Source of the DNA: Pseudomonas helmanticensis
GTDB lineage: Bacteria; Pseudomonadota; Gammaproteobacteria; Pseudomonadales; Pseudomonadaceae
DNA length: 64,000 bases
Assembly: GCF_900182985.1 (NCBI RefSeq)
Contig: NZ_FXUY01000001.1
Span: forward strand, 558,001-622,000
Direction of reading: 5' to 3'
A program made the position numbers and the translations under genes. Shown one piece after another: positions 28,163 through 36,647 of this stretch; the stretch's first letter is position 1, and each line of letters opens with the position of its first letter. A model generated the notes under the pieces. That model did not search any database. It worked only from the letters and a program-made list of their open reading frames with translations, and was not told the DNA's origin.

Positions 28163-28800
28163 CGCCGGCGGGGCACAAGTCCCGGGTTGAGCGGATTGTA
28201 CTGGTGGCCGATCTGCTCGGCACGGCGGTGTTTGCCGTGGAAGGCGCCATTGCGGCGATGCGCAGTCAGCTCGACTTGCTCGGGGTGATGGTCATCGCGT
28301 TTATTGTCGCGCTCGGCGGTGGCGTGACGCGTGACTTGCTGATTGGCGCCACGCCACCCAACGCGGTGGCCGATTGGCGCTATCCGGCGCTGGCGTTTTT
28401 CATGGGCGGGCTGGCGTTCGTGTTCCATGAACACGTGCTGAGCTGGTCCGGTTCGACCCTGATTGTGCTGGACGCCGCCGGGTTGGCGCTGTTTGCCGTA
28501 GCCGGCGCGCAGAAGGCTTTGAATTTCGCGATTACGCCATTTGTGGCGATGCTGATGGGCACGATTACCGGCGTCGGCGGCGGGGTGATCCGGGACATCG
28601 TGCTGGCGCGGATACCCGTGGTGCTGCAGGCGGATCTGTATGCCAGTTCGGCGTTTACCGGTGCGGCGGTGTTGATCATCGCGCGGCGCTGCGGTGTGTC
28701 GCCGGTGGCAGCAGCGTTGCTGGAAGGCGCAGCGTGTCTGCTGCTGCGCCTGTTGTCAGTGCATTTCGGCTGGCAGTTACCGAAGGTCATTGACGCCTGA
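28147..28800 (+). CDS. TRIC/UPF0126 family cation channel
   Basis: An inner-membrane protein of 217 aa with seven hydrophobic segments and two repeated glycine motifs, GGGVTRDLLIG and GVGGGVIRDIVL, diagnostic of the trimeric intracellular cation (TRIC/UPF0126) family. These form potassium-permeable channels in studied members; the role in this organism is unknown. The start is a TTG at 28147 overlapping the lipoprotein gene; no ATG or GTG precedes the first membrane helix in this frame. Confidence 0.85.
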   Translation: MRHSITPAGHKSRVERIVLVADLLGTAVFAVEGAIAAMRSQLDLLGVMVIAFIVALGGGVTRDLLIGATPPNAVADWRYPALAFFMGGLAFVFHEHVLSWSGSTLIVLDAAGLALFAVAGAQKALNFAITPFVAMLMGTITGVGGGVIRDIVLARIPVVLQADLYASSAFTGAAVLIIARRCGVSPVAAALLEGAACLLLRLLSVHFGWQLPKVIDA

Positions 28801-28803
28801 ATC

Positions 28804-29910
28804 TCAAACCTCTTCCAGGCTGACCCAACGCTGCTCGCGCGCAGCGAGGCGAATCGCCGTGGCCAGACGCTCGACCGCCCAGGCCTGTTCGAAGTCGGTG
28901 CCACCCTGATGGTTGCCGGCCAGCGCCATCAGCACGTCATGCACCTCCAGCGTCTTCAGTTCGTTGTAGCCCAATTGATGACCCGGGGCTGGGCTGAATG
29001 CGGCGTAGCCCGGCAGGTTGGGGCCGGCGAGCAGGCGCTGGAAGCCGTCCTGCCCGGCGCGGAACAGACGCAGTTCATTCAAACGCTCCTGATCGAACGT
29101 CAGGGTGCCGCGCGTGCCACTGATTTCAAAGCTCAGGTGATTTTTGTAGCCGTGCTTGAGCCAACTGCTGCTGAACGTGCCTCGGGCGCCGTTGGCGAAA
29201 CGCAGCAGGGCGTGCACTTGATCGTCGACGTTGATCGGTTTTTGCGTGGTGCCGGCCGGGCGTTGGGTGTGCACGGTGTGAGTGTCGGCACAAACGGCTT
29301 CAACGTCGCCGACCAGATAGCGCGCCATCGACAGCAAGTGACTGCCGAGATCGGCCAGTGCACCGCCGGCATGCGCCGGATCGCAGCGCCATGACCACGG
29401 CGAATCGGGGTCGGCCATGAAGTCTTCGCTGAATTCGCCCTGAAAGCTGATGATCTCGCCGAGTTCGCCGTCGCGAATCAGGTCATGCGCCAAGGTGATC
29501 ATCGGGTTGTGCTGATAGTTGTAGCCGACCCGCGTGACCACACCGGCGTCTCTCGCCGCCTGACGCATCGCGCTGGCTTGTTCGAGGCTCACCGCCAGGG
29601 GCTTTTCGCAGTAAACCGCTTTGCCGGCAGCCAGGGCGGCCATGGCCATTGGATAGTGCAGGTGATTAGGGGTGGTGATGGCGACCAGATTGACTTTGGG
29701 GTCATTGATCAAGTGTTGCCAGTCGCTGTGATGGGCGGCAAATCCCCAGGCTTCGGCACACTGGCGGGCACGCTGTGGATCGGCGTCGGTGAGGGCGGCG
29801 AGGTTGAGTTTGAATGGCAGTTCGAAGACTGCACTGACATTGCGAAACGCCAAGGCATGGGCACGGCCCATGAAACCTGTGCCGATGAGACCGATACCGA
29901 GTTCGCGCAT
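28804..29910 (-). CDS. Gfo/Idh/MocA family oxidoreductase
   Basis: A 368-aa NAD(P)-dependent dehydrogenase, probably acting on a sugar or inositol derivative. The Rossmann motif GLIGTGFMGRAHA opens the protein; AVYCEKPLAV is the EKP motif with catalytic lysine, and GGALADLGSHLLSMARYL holds the conserved D...H pair. It ends four bases from the convergent channel gene. No sugar transporter or regulator adjoins it, so the substrate is open. Confidence 0.88.
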   Translation of the reverse strand: MRELGIGLIGTGFMGRAHALAFRNVSAVFELPFKLNLAALTDADPQRARQCAEAWGFAAHHSDWQHLINDPKVNLVAITTPNHLHYPMAMAALAAGKAVYCEKPLAVSLEQASAMRQAARDAGVVTRVGYNYQHNPMITLAHDLIRDGELGEIISFQGEFSEDFMADPDSPWSWRCDPAHAGGALADLGSHLLSMARYLVGDVEAVCADTHTVHTQRPAGTTQKPINVDDQVHALLRFANGARGTFSSSWLKHGYKNHLSFEISGTRGTLTFDQERLNELRLFRAGQDGFQRLLAGPNLPGYAAFSPAPGHQLGYNELKTLEVHDVLMALAGNHQGGTDFEQAWAVERLATAIRLAAREQRWVSLEEV

Positions 29911-30000
29911 AGCCTTCTTCCTTTGGATTTTTATTTTCAGGAAGGCTATTTATGGAATAAAAATTCCCTTAATGCAAATTTCAGAATAATTATTCAATCC

Positions 30001-30077
30001 ATGTAGGAGCTGCCGCAGGCTGCGATGTTGTTTTAAAGACAAGATCAAAAGATCGCAGCCTGCGGCAGCTCCTACAT
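30001..30077. repeat. REP palindrome, perfect 26-bp arms
   Basis: Arms 30001-30026 and 30052-30077 (outer ATGTAGGAGCTGCCGC) are exact complements. It lies in the gap between the oxidoreductase and SDR genes. Confidence 0.9.
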
Positions 30078-30111
30078 GGGTCAGTCGATCAGTACATGGG
30101 GTGGCTGGAGG

Positions 30112-30879
30112 TCAGGACAGGAAACCACCGTCCACATTCAGCGCAACGCCGGTGGTGTAGCTCGACGCATCACTCGCCAGGTACAACACCGCACCGGCCA
30201 TTTCACTCGGATCGGCCACGCGTTTGAGCGGGATCTGCGTCAGCGCCTGCTTGAGGATCGCGTCGTTCTTCACCAGCGCCGAGGCGAACTTGGTGTCGGT
30301 CAGACCCGGCAACAGGGCGTTGCAACGGATGCCGAACTGCGCGCATTCCTTGGCGAAGACCTTGGTCATGTTGATCACCGCCGCCTTGGTCACCGAGTAG
30401 ATGCCCTGGAAAATGCCCGGCGAGATACCGTTGATAGACGCCACGTTGATGATGCTGCCACCACCGTTTTCGCGCATCAGCTTGCCGGCTTCGACGGACA
30501 TGAAGAAGTAGCCGCGAATGTTCACGTCAACGGTTTTCTGGAAGGCACTCAGATCAGTGTCCAGCACGTTGCAGAATTGCGGGTTGGTCGCGGCGTTGTT
30601 GACCAGAATGTCGAGGCGGCCGAACTGTTCCTTGATCCCGGCGAACACCTGGGCAATCTGCTCCATTTCACCGATGTGGCAGGCCACCGCAGTGGCTTTG
30701 CCGCCAGCCGCGATGATCGCATCGGCGACGTGCTGGCAGCCGTCGAGTTTGCGGCTCGAGACGATGACGTGGGCGCCTTGCTGGGCCAACAGTTTGGCGA
30801 TCGCTTCACCGATGCCACGGCTGGCGCCGGAAACGAAAGCGATTTTACCGTCGAGGTCGAACAACTGAGTCTTGGACAT
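30112..30879 (-). CDS. Short-chain dehydrogenase/reductase
   Basis: Classical SDR, 255 aa: FVSGASRGIGEAIA (TGxxxGxG nucleotide site), LVNNAATNP, the active-site Ser-Tyr-Lys in NVASINGISPGIFQGIYSVTK, and the C-terminal VALNVDGGF. Start ATG 30879 has AGGAAC upstream. It follows the kinase-like gene by 22 bases in the same direction, a pair often found with acyl-CoA dehydrogenases in Pseudomonas fatty-acid-type catabolism; no dehydrogenase is present here. Confidence 0.9.
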   Translation of the reverse strand: MSKTQLFDLDGKIAFVSGASRGIGEAIAKLLAQQGAHVIVSSRKLDGCQHVADAIIAAGGKATAVACHIGEMEQIAQVFAGIKEQFGRLDILVNNAATNPQFCNVLDTDLSAFQKTVDVNIRGYFFMSVEAGKLMRENGGGSIINVASINGISPGIFQGIYSVTKAAVINMTKVFAKECAQFGIRCNALLPGLTDTKFASALVKNDAILKQALTQIPLKRVADPSEMAGAVLYLASDASSYTTGVALNVDGGFLS

Positions 30880-30901
30880 AAGGGTTCCTGGGTGTGGGCC
30901 G

Positions 30902-31969
30902 TCAGAGGCTCGATTTCGCAATGACTTGCAGGCTCATCTGCTCCAGCAGTTTGTTCATGTGAATGAACTGCGCGAAGCGTTTGTCCTGGGTCTGGCCATG
31001 GTAGAAGCGGTAGTAGATCTGCTGCACGATGCCGGCCAGGCGGAACAGGCCGTAGGTGTAGTAGAAGTCGAAATTGTCGATCTGGATGCCCGAACGCTCG
31101 GCGTAGTAATCGACGAACTCGCGGCGCGTGAGCATGCCCGGCGCGTGGCTCGGCTGGCGGCGCATCAGTTGCACCGGCGCCGGATCGTCGGCCTGAATCC
31201 AATAGGCGAGGGTGTTGCCCAGGTCCATCAGCGGATCGCCGAGGGTGGTCAGTTCCCAGTCGAGCACGCCGATGATCTGCATCGGGTTGTGCGGGTCGAG
31301 GATGACGTTGTCGAAGCGGTAATCGTTATGAACGATGCTTGAGGTCGGATGATCGGCCGGCATCTTGTCGTTGAGCCAGGCTTTCACCGCTTGCCAGTGC
31401 GGCGCGTCCGGGGTCAGGGCCTTTTCGTAGCGCTCGCTCCAGCCTTTGATCTGGCGGGCGACGTAGCCTTCGGGTTTACCCAGATCGCCGAGGCCGCAAG
31501 CGTTGTAGTCAACGCGGTGCAGTTCGACGAAACGGTCGATGAAGCTTTTGCACAGTGCCTCGGTTTTCGCCGAATCGAGGCCCAGTTCCGGCGGCAGTTC
31601 CGAGCGCAGAATGATCCCGTTGACGCGTTCCATCACGTAGAACTCGGCGCCGATCACCGAATCGTCGGTGCAGTGCACGTAGGCTTTCGGGCAATACGGA
31701 AAGCCGTCGCGCAGCTGATTGAGAATGCGGAATTCGCGGCCCATGTCGTGGGCGGATTTGGCCTTGTGGCCGAATGGCGGACGGCGCAGGACGAATTCCT
31801 GCTCCGGGTATTCGAGCAGGTAGGTCAGGTTCGACGCACCGCCGGGGAACTGGCTGATCGCAGGTGTGCCGCTGAGGCCCGGAATGTGCGCCTTGAGGTA
31901 CGGATCGATCAGGCTGGCATCGAGTTCTTCGCCAGAGCGGATACGGGTGGACTGGTCAGTAAGCGCCAT
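30902..31969 (-). CDS. APH-fold phosphotransferase family protein
   Basis: A 355-aa protein of the aminoglycoside-phosphotransferase fold, of the group homologous to the kinase-like domain of ACAD10/11. Seen: SNLTYLLEY and FVLRRPPFG (nucleotide lysine region), the catalytic loop VHNDYRFDNVIL and the metal motif VLDWELTTLGDPLMDLG. The probable substrate is a small hydroxy-acid or acyl-CoA intermediate rather than an antibiotic. It forms a two-gene unit with the SDR. Confidence 0.88.
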   Translation of the reverse strand: MALTDQSTRIRSGEELDASLIDPYLKAHIPGLSGTPAISQFPGGASNLTYLLEYPEQEFVLRRPPFGHKAKSAHDMGREFRILNQLRDGFPYCPKAYVHCTDDSVIGAEFYVMERVNGIILRSELPPELGLDSAKTEALCKSFIDRFVELHRVDYNACGLGDLGKPEGYVARQIKGWSERYEKALTPDAPHWQAVKAWLNDKMPADHPTSSIVHNDYRFDNVILDPHNPMQIIGVLDWELTTLGDPLMDLGNTLAYWIQADDPAPVQLMRRQPSHAPGMLTRREFVDYYAERSGIQIDNFDFYYTYGLFRLAGIVQQIYYRFYHGQTQDKRFAQFIHMNKLLEQMSLQVIAKSSL

Positions 31970-32159
31970 GCTTATCCCTTCTGCTTATTTTGGAGGCCAG
32001 ACATCATTGGCTAATCTAATGGTGCGCTCGGGCGGTCACAAGCGCGGGTCGGTCTTATAGGTTAGCGTGTTGCCGGATAATCACCTTTGGGAATGTGCGC
32101 GCCGGGCCATCGCAGGCTAAGGTTTAGCGGGTATGCCGTGTTCGCCAAGGAGGCTTGAG

Positions 32160-32555
32160 ATGGGCTGTCCGCAAGTCTGTGCCAGTGCCACATTGCAATG
32201 CAGTTTTGGCGCCGCGCCGTCGATGCTCAACGTGCTGCCGCTGAATCGCACGCTGACCGGCGGCATGCCGGCGGCGAACATCATGGACCACATCCCGTTG
32301 GTCAACATCCTGCCGTTCGGGGTATGCATGAGCCTGGCCAATCCGATGGTCGCCGCAGCGACGGCTGCCGCGCTTGGCGTGTTGACGCCGATGCCGTGCA
32401 TCCCGGCGACCGCAGCGCCATGGATCCCCGGTGGAGCGCCGACGCTGTTGCTGGGCGGGATGCCGGCGATCGACGCCAACAGCACGCTGATGTGCACGTG
32501 GGCGGGAGTGATCAAGATTGTCATGCCGGGGCAGATGCAGATGCTCATCCCCTGA
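32160..32555 (+). CDS. DUF4280-type PAAR-like protein
   Basis: A 131-aa Gly/Pro/Met-rich protein beginning MGCPQVCASATLQCSFGAAP, with GGMPAANIMDHIPLVNI, CIPATAAPWIPGGAPTLLLG and AIDANSTLMCTWAGVIKI. This is the pattern of DUF4280 PAAR-like proteins that cap contractile-injection spikes. Start ATG 32160 has AAGGAGG eight bases upstream. It lies next to the vgrG end of the secretion cluster but on the opposite strand, and probably supplies the sharp tip on VgrG. There is no effector domain fused to it. Confidence 0.82.
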   Translation: MGCPQVCASATLQCSFGAAPSMLNVLPLNRTLTGGMPAANIMDHIPLVNILPFGVCMSLANPMVAAATAAALGVLTPMPCIPATAAPWIPGGAPTLLLGGMPAIDANSTLMCTWAGVIKIVMPGQMQMLIP

Positions 32556-32556
32556 A

Positions 32557-32746
32557 CCCCCTGTAGGAGCTGCCGAAGGCTGCGATCTTGATGATCGCTC
32601 CCACGCTCCGCGTGGGAGCGCAGCCCGGGACGCTCTGCGTTCCATCCAGAGCCGAACGCGGAGCGTCCGTTGAGGCGTTCCCACGCAGAGCGTGGGAACG
32701 ATCATAAAATCAAAAGATCGCAGCCTTCGGTAGCTCCTACAGGGGG
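32557..32746. repeat. REP palindrome split by an inserted palindromic element
   Basis: Arms 32557-32589 and 32714-32746 pair over 33 bases with one mismatch, like the other REPs, but they are 124 bases apart instead of 10-30 because a second palindromic element sits between them. Confidence 0.88.
32591..32705. repeat. Dispersed ~115-bp palindromic element nested in a REP
   Basis: Begins ATGATCGCTCCCACG and ends with the matching CGTGGGAACGATCAT; inner blocks (GGGACGCTCTGCGT / ACGCGGAGCGTCC) also pair. Same structure as the copy at 5872-5980. No coding capacity. Confidence 0.85.
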
Positions 32747-32804
32747 GCGGTGGGGTTCGACAAATTCTGTGGGAGCGGGCTTGCGTCGATACAGCCGGAA
32801 AACT

Positions 32805-33347
32805 TCAGGCCTGCTGCGGATCGGCCCACTGGCGATACCACCAGCGCACCCGCGAAATCGGCTTGCCATCGGCGCCCAGCGGTCGACCGTCCTCGGCATA
32901 ACCCTGCTCCGGCTCGATCAACTGCCCATTCAGATACCGAGCTTCCAGCGCCGGTTTGCCATTGGCATGAAAGCGCTGATAACGCCCCTCACGTACGCCA
33001 TCGCGATAAAACTCCGCCTCCGCCACTTGCCCGTCCGGGAAGTAATTGAACGCCTCGCCATGCAACAATCCCCGCCGATAGGTCGCCTTGCGCTGGAGAA
33101 ACCCCTCTGGTGCGTAAAAACTCGCGACCCCTTGCAGCTTGTCGCGCACGAACGGCATTTGCGCCGAGACCTTGCCATTCGGGTGATACAGCAGTGACGT
33201 GCCCTGCAACTCACCCTCGCGGTAATGCAGATCGGCCTGCTTGCGCCCGTCATCCTTGATGTTCAGCGGCCCGTCGAGCTGACCGTCCTGCAAACGTCCC
33301 TTGAGCTGCTTGTCCGCCTGCTGCAGATCCAGCGGTGTGATCGCCAT
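32805..33347 (-). CDS. MORN-variant/YwqK-like repeat protein, T6SS-associated
   Basis: A 180-aa protein built of about six repeats with the pattern G-x-L-x-G-x3-x-Y-x2-(N/D)-G (for example LQGTSLLYHPNGK, LHGEAFNYFPDGQ, REGRYQRFHANGK), the MORN_2/YwqK type. It follows vgrG by ten bases in the same direction. Such proteins occur beside toxin and secretion genes and have been annotated as antitoxin-like, but biochemical roles are unclear; here it could be an adaptor, chaperone or immunity protein. Confidence 0.78.
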   Translation of the reverse strand: MAITPLDLQQADKQLKGRLQDGQLDGPLNIKDDGRKQADLHYREGELQGTSLLYHPNGKVSAQMPFVRDKLQGVASFYAPEGFLQRKATYRRGLLHGEAFNYFPDGQVAEAEFYRDGVREGRYQRFHANGKPALEARYLNGQLIEPEQGYAEDGRPLGADGKPISRVRWWYRQWADPQQA

Positions 33348-33357
33348 GGCTTGTCCT

Positions 33358-35367
33358 TCAGTTGACCTGCACCAGGCCGCCCTTGATGGTCAGCATGCCG
33401 CCACCGTCGACGGTCTGCGAGGCCGCGCCCTTGTTGGTCAGGCTGATGCCGGCGTCGTTGGTCAGCGTCGTGCCGGCCTTGTTGTCCAGCGAAGTGCCGG
33501 CCTGATTGGTCAGCGCCGTGCCGGCCTTCTGCGTGATCGAAGTGCTGGCCGACGTCGCCAGATCGGCGCCGCTCTTGATGGTGAAACTGCCGCCGCTTTG
33601 CAGGGTGAGGGTGCCGCTGACCTTGATGGTCAGGTTGCCGTCCACGGTCAGGCTGTAATCGCCGGTGACCTTGTCGGTGTAGTTGCCGCCGGTGCTGTGG
33701 TTCTGATCGGCGCCGACTTTCACCGTTCGGCTGTCTTTCACATCGAGGCTGTCGCTGCCGGTCTGAATCGTGACGCTGCGTTTGCCCTTTTCCAGCGTGA
33801 CGGTTTCGTCACCGTCCTTCACCGTGTGCGTGCGCGCGTTTTGTACCGTGAGGGTTTCGTCGTGGCCGACGGTGGCGGTGGTGTCGTTGAGCACGTTGAT
33901 GTTCAGATCTTTCTGCGCCTGCAAGAACACTTCTTCGGCGTCTTTCTTGTCCTCGAAGCGCAATTCATTGAAGCCGCCACCACCCTTGGACGACTGGGTC
34001 TTGATCCCCGACTGGGTCTGATTGGCCGGCAGCGCGTAGGGCAGGGCGTTGTCGCCGTTGTAGACGCAACCGGTCACCAGTGGCCGATCCGGATCGCCGT
34101 CGATAAAGGTCACGATGACCTCCTGGCCGATGCGCGGCACAAACTGCATACCGAAACCCTTGCCGCTCCACGGCAGTACCACGCGCACCCAGCAGGAACT
34201 GGTCTCGTCGTTCTTGCCGTCGCGATCCCAAGGGAACTGCAACTTGATCCGCCCGTATTCGTCAGTCCAGATTTCCTCGCCGGATTTGCCAACGACGATC
34301 GCTGTTTGCGCATGCATGCGTGGTTTCGGTGTGGTGCGCTGCGGGCGAAACGTGGTGCTTTTGGGGATCGCTTCGAAGCGGTTGCGATAGCTTTCGTGAG
34401 TGGCGTCATGGGTGACCCGCGTCACCACCCAATCGATGTTCAGACTGCTGTCGTCATGCCCGTCGAGGGTGAACCAGTGCCCGGGAATCAGCCAGCGACA
34501 GTCACTCTCACCGACAAAGCGTTTCTCTTCACTGCGCAAACCGTCGACGCGCTGCTTGGTCAGCGCATCACCTTGGGCTTTGGCGTTGTAACCGCCCGGA
34601 TGTTCATAGACTGACAGCGGGCCGGCTACTGCTTCAGCCTGGCCATACAGCGAGGTGGTCGGCGTGGTGAATTCGTAATCGGTGGCCCGATAGACCCCGG
34701 CCACCGCCTGCAAACACACCTGCCCTGAACGGATCCCGTGCAACTCGCGCAGCCCCAGGCCTTGCCCCAGATAGCTGACCTTCGGCCCGTTGGGAATCTG
34801 CACGAAGGCGTCGTTGCTGTCGCCCAAAACCAATGTGTGCTTACCGGCGTCGTGGGTGAAAAACCAGAAGATGCCATCCTCTTCGAGCAGCCGGGAGACG
34901 AAGGCGAAATCGCTCTCGCCGTACTGCACACAGTATTCGCGCGGCGTGTAGCTGCCGGTCAGCGACAGTTTGAAATCGGTAAAACCGTACGCCTTGAAAA
35001 TCGTCGTGACGATGTCGGAGGTGGCAAGGTTTTGGAAAATACGATTGTTGCTTCCGAGTGTCAGCCACCACAGCCACGGCCTCAGCAATAGCTGATAGCG
35101 CTCAGCAGTAGCATCGGCGGGGAGCTGGCGGATCTCGGCGACCAGCGCATCGAACGGGCGGACCAGGGCATCGTTGTGCAACGTCGTGGTGACGTGGCTG
35201 GCGACAGCGCTGGTAAGGGTGAGCGCGGTGCCGTCATTGAGGCCGTTGAGGATTTGTGAGCCGAGGGCATTGAGCGCTTCTTCGCCGGACAGCGATTCAG
35301 GGAAAAGCGCCGACAGTGAGGTGGCGGTGAGGGAGAGCGAAGTATTGCTGTCGACGGAACGCGGCAT
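33358..35367 (-). CDS. tssI: Type VI secretion tip protein VgrG (TssI)
   Basis: Trimeric spike that sits on the Hcp tube, 669 aa. The N-terminal gp27-like part (residues 1-380) includes RPWLWWLTLGSNNRIFQN and YGESDFAFVSRLLEEDGIFW; the gp5 OB-fold follows (GEEIWTDEYGRIKLQFPWDR, PRIGQEVIVTFIDGDPDRP); the rest is a needle with repeated segments (TLTNQ/SLDNK/TLTND/SLTNK at about 600-650). It ends with VQVN, so there is no fused effector domain. The gene is preceded by five small putative effector genes and followed by a MORN-like gene. Confidence 0.96.
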   Translation of the reverse strand: MPRSVDSNTSLSLTATSLSALFPESLSGEEALNALGSQILNGLNDGTALTLTSAVASHVTTTLHNDALVRPFDALVAEIRQLPADATAERYQLLLRPWLWWLTLGSNNRIFQNLATSDIVTTIFKAYGFTDFKLSLTGSYTPREYCVQYGESDFAFVSRLLEEDGIFWFFTHDAGKHTLVLGDSNDAFVQIPNGPKVSYLGQGLGLRELHGIRSGQVCLQAVAGVYRATDYEFTTPTTSLYGQAEAVAGPLSVYEHPGGYNAKAQGDALTKQRVDGLRSEEKRFVGESDCRWLIPGHWFTLDGHDDSSLNIDWVVTRVTHDATHESYRNRFEAIPKSTTFRPQRTTPKPRMHAQTAIVVGKSGEEIWTDEYGRIKLQFPWDRDGKNDETSSCWVRVVLPWSGKGFGMQFVPRIGQEVIVTFIDGDPDRPLVTGCVYNGDNALPYALPANQTQSGIKTQSSKGGGGFNELRFEDKKDAEEVFLQAQKDLNINVLNDTTATVGHDETLTVQNARTHTVKDGDETVTLEKGKRSVTIQTGSDSLDVKDSRTVKVGADQNHSTGGNYTDKVTGDYSLTVDGNLTIKVSGTLTLQSGGSFTIKSGADLATSASTSITQKAGTALTNQAGTSLDNKAGTTLTNDAGISLTNKGAASQTVDGGGMLTIKGGLVQVN

Positions 35368-35399
35368 CGAAAATCCTCAAAGTCAGCGGAAATTGAACT

Positions 35400-36068
35400 T
35401 CAACCGGTGACGTCAAAAAGAATCGGCCGGTGATCCGGGCCAGACATGTCGAAGATATGCGCCAGCCCGGTGATGTCGACGACGTTGACGGTCACGTCCG
35501 CCGACGCCAGGACCCAGTCGAGAATCCCGCCTTTGGCTTGTGTCTGCTGCCCGCCCCAGCAATCGTAGGCAAGGCCTGCGGTGTCGAGTTGGCCGACGTT
35601 GGCGTAATCCAGATTGAGATCGCCGGTGGCGACCCATCGACCGCCCAGCGCGGTGCAGGATTTAAGTTGGCTTCGGGTCAGTCCGGTCTGCCCGGATTTG
35701 AAGTGCGCGAGAAACACATAGCCGGTATAGCCGTTGACCCCACTGGCCTCCACGGCAATCAGATCTCGGTTCAGGCCATGCAGGCTTCCCTGACTACAGA
35801 CTTGAAGCCTTTCGAAGCTTTTGACCATGACGATGTAAGCGTTCGAATAACCACCGGTGAAAGAGTAGACCGTGTAGTTCTGATAGATGTCAGCGAGATT
35901 GCTGCGGTAATTAACGATCTGCGCCGAATGGATCTCGCATAAAAAGACAATGTCGGCATCCCAGGCATTACTTGAACAGCAGTTGTGCAGAAAAAAATCG
36001 ACTTGGGTCTGTTTAACCTGTGAGGAGGATTTACCGTTTTTTTCGACGTTGAAACTCCCGATTCTCAT
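35400..36068 (-). CDS. DNase I-like (EEP superfamily) phosphodiesterase, putative T6SS effector
   Basis: A compact 222-aa protein of the endonuclease/exonuclease/phosphatase fold. The canonical motifs occur in order: GSFNVEKNG (Asn7), DIVFLCEIHS (catalytic Glu), LAHFKSG, VATGDLNLDYA (D-x-N) and the terminal SGPDHRPILFDV (Asp-His). There is no signal peptide, as expected of a T6SS cargo. It lies 33 bases upstream of vgrG in a string of small genes with poorer GC than the secretion core. A nuclease is the likeliest activity; a phospholipase or phosphatase of the same fold cannot be excluded. A neighbouring immunity gene is not identified. Confidence 0.75.
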   Translation of the reverse strand: MRIGSFNVEKNGKSSSQVKQTQVDFFLHNCCSSNAWDADIVFLCEIHSAQIVNYRSNLADIYQNYTVYSFTGGYSNAYIVMVKSFERLQVCSQGSLHGLNRDLIAVEASGVNGYTGYVFLAHFKSGQTGLTRSQLKSCTALGGRWVATGDLNLDYANVGQLDTAGLAYDCWGGQQTQAKGGILDWVLASADVTVNVVDITGLAHIFDMSGPDHRPILFDVTG

Positions 36069-36081
36069 GCCTCACCTTTCC

Positions 36082-36630
36082 TTATTCAATGTAGGCGTTG
36101 GCCACCTGCAGACAACTGCTGCAGGGCGCAAGGAATTGTTCATCGGCTTTGGCGACGGCCACGTAAGCGTGTAGAACCCGGGTGTCTTCGATGTCCGGGT
36201 GGCCGGCCAGCGATAGCTCGACGATGACATCCCCCCAGTGGTGTATCGCGCTGATGATTTTTTTCTCCGCACAGCCTGGGTTCCAGTACTGCGAGCTGAT
36301 TTGCGGCAGCGTCGTTGTGCAGGCGCAGATTCCCTGCTCGTGGTTGTATGGCGTTGCGTCTATTGCCTGGCGAGTTGCGTGGTAGAGCCAGTTCGAGACG
36401 CCAAAACCGCCGGTGATCGCCCTGATGTTTCGCTGTATGTCCGGAGAAACGGCGGTGTACCAGTAGCCTTGTGCAGACCAGCAAACGGCAATGACGCCTG
36501 GAGCATTTATCCCTCGCCAAGTGAGAAAGTCCGAGAGCGTCTGTGCAACGGTATAGGTCCTCTCGTCCGGGCCTGGAATGTTGCCGAAGTGTCCGGCCAA
36601 TAAATGCTTTGTCGTCCTGTCAAGGCTCAT
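36082..36630 (-). CDS. Cytidine-deaminase-fold protein, putative T6SS effector
   Basis: A 182-aa protein with a zinc-dependent deaminase signature: GCAEKKIISA (Cys120-Ala-Glu122) and APCSSCLQVA (Pro-Cys170-x2-Cys173). A strand pair before it (GVIAVCWSAQGYWYTAVS) and the strand between the motifs (RVLHAYVAVAKADE) fit the deaminase fold order. CxE-PCxxC deaminases of polymorphic toxin systems act on DNA, RNA or nucleotides; the substrate is not readable. Start ATG 36630 has GGGAG upstream. It sits 13 bases upstream of the EEP-type gene and 17 downstream of the CNF-like gene. Confidence 0.68.
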   Translation of the reverse strand: MSLDRTTKHLLAGHFGNIPGPDERTYTVAQTLSDFLTWRGINAPGVIAVCWSAQGYWYTAVSPDIQRNIRAITGGFGVSNWLYHATRQAIDATPYNHEQGICACTTTLPQISSQYWNPGCAEKKIISAIHHWGDVIVELSLAGHPDIEDTRVLHAYVAVAKADEQFLAPCSSCLQVANAYIE

Positions 36631-36647
36631 ATCCAACTCCCTGTAAT

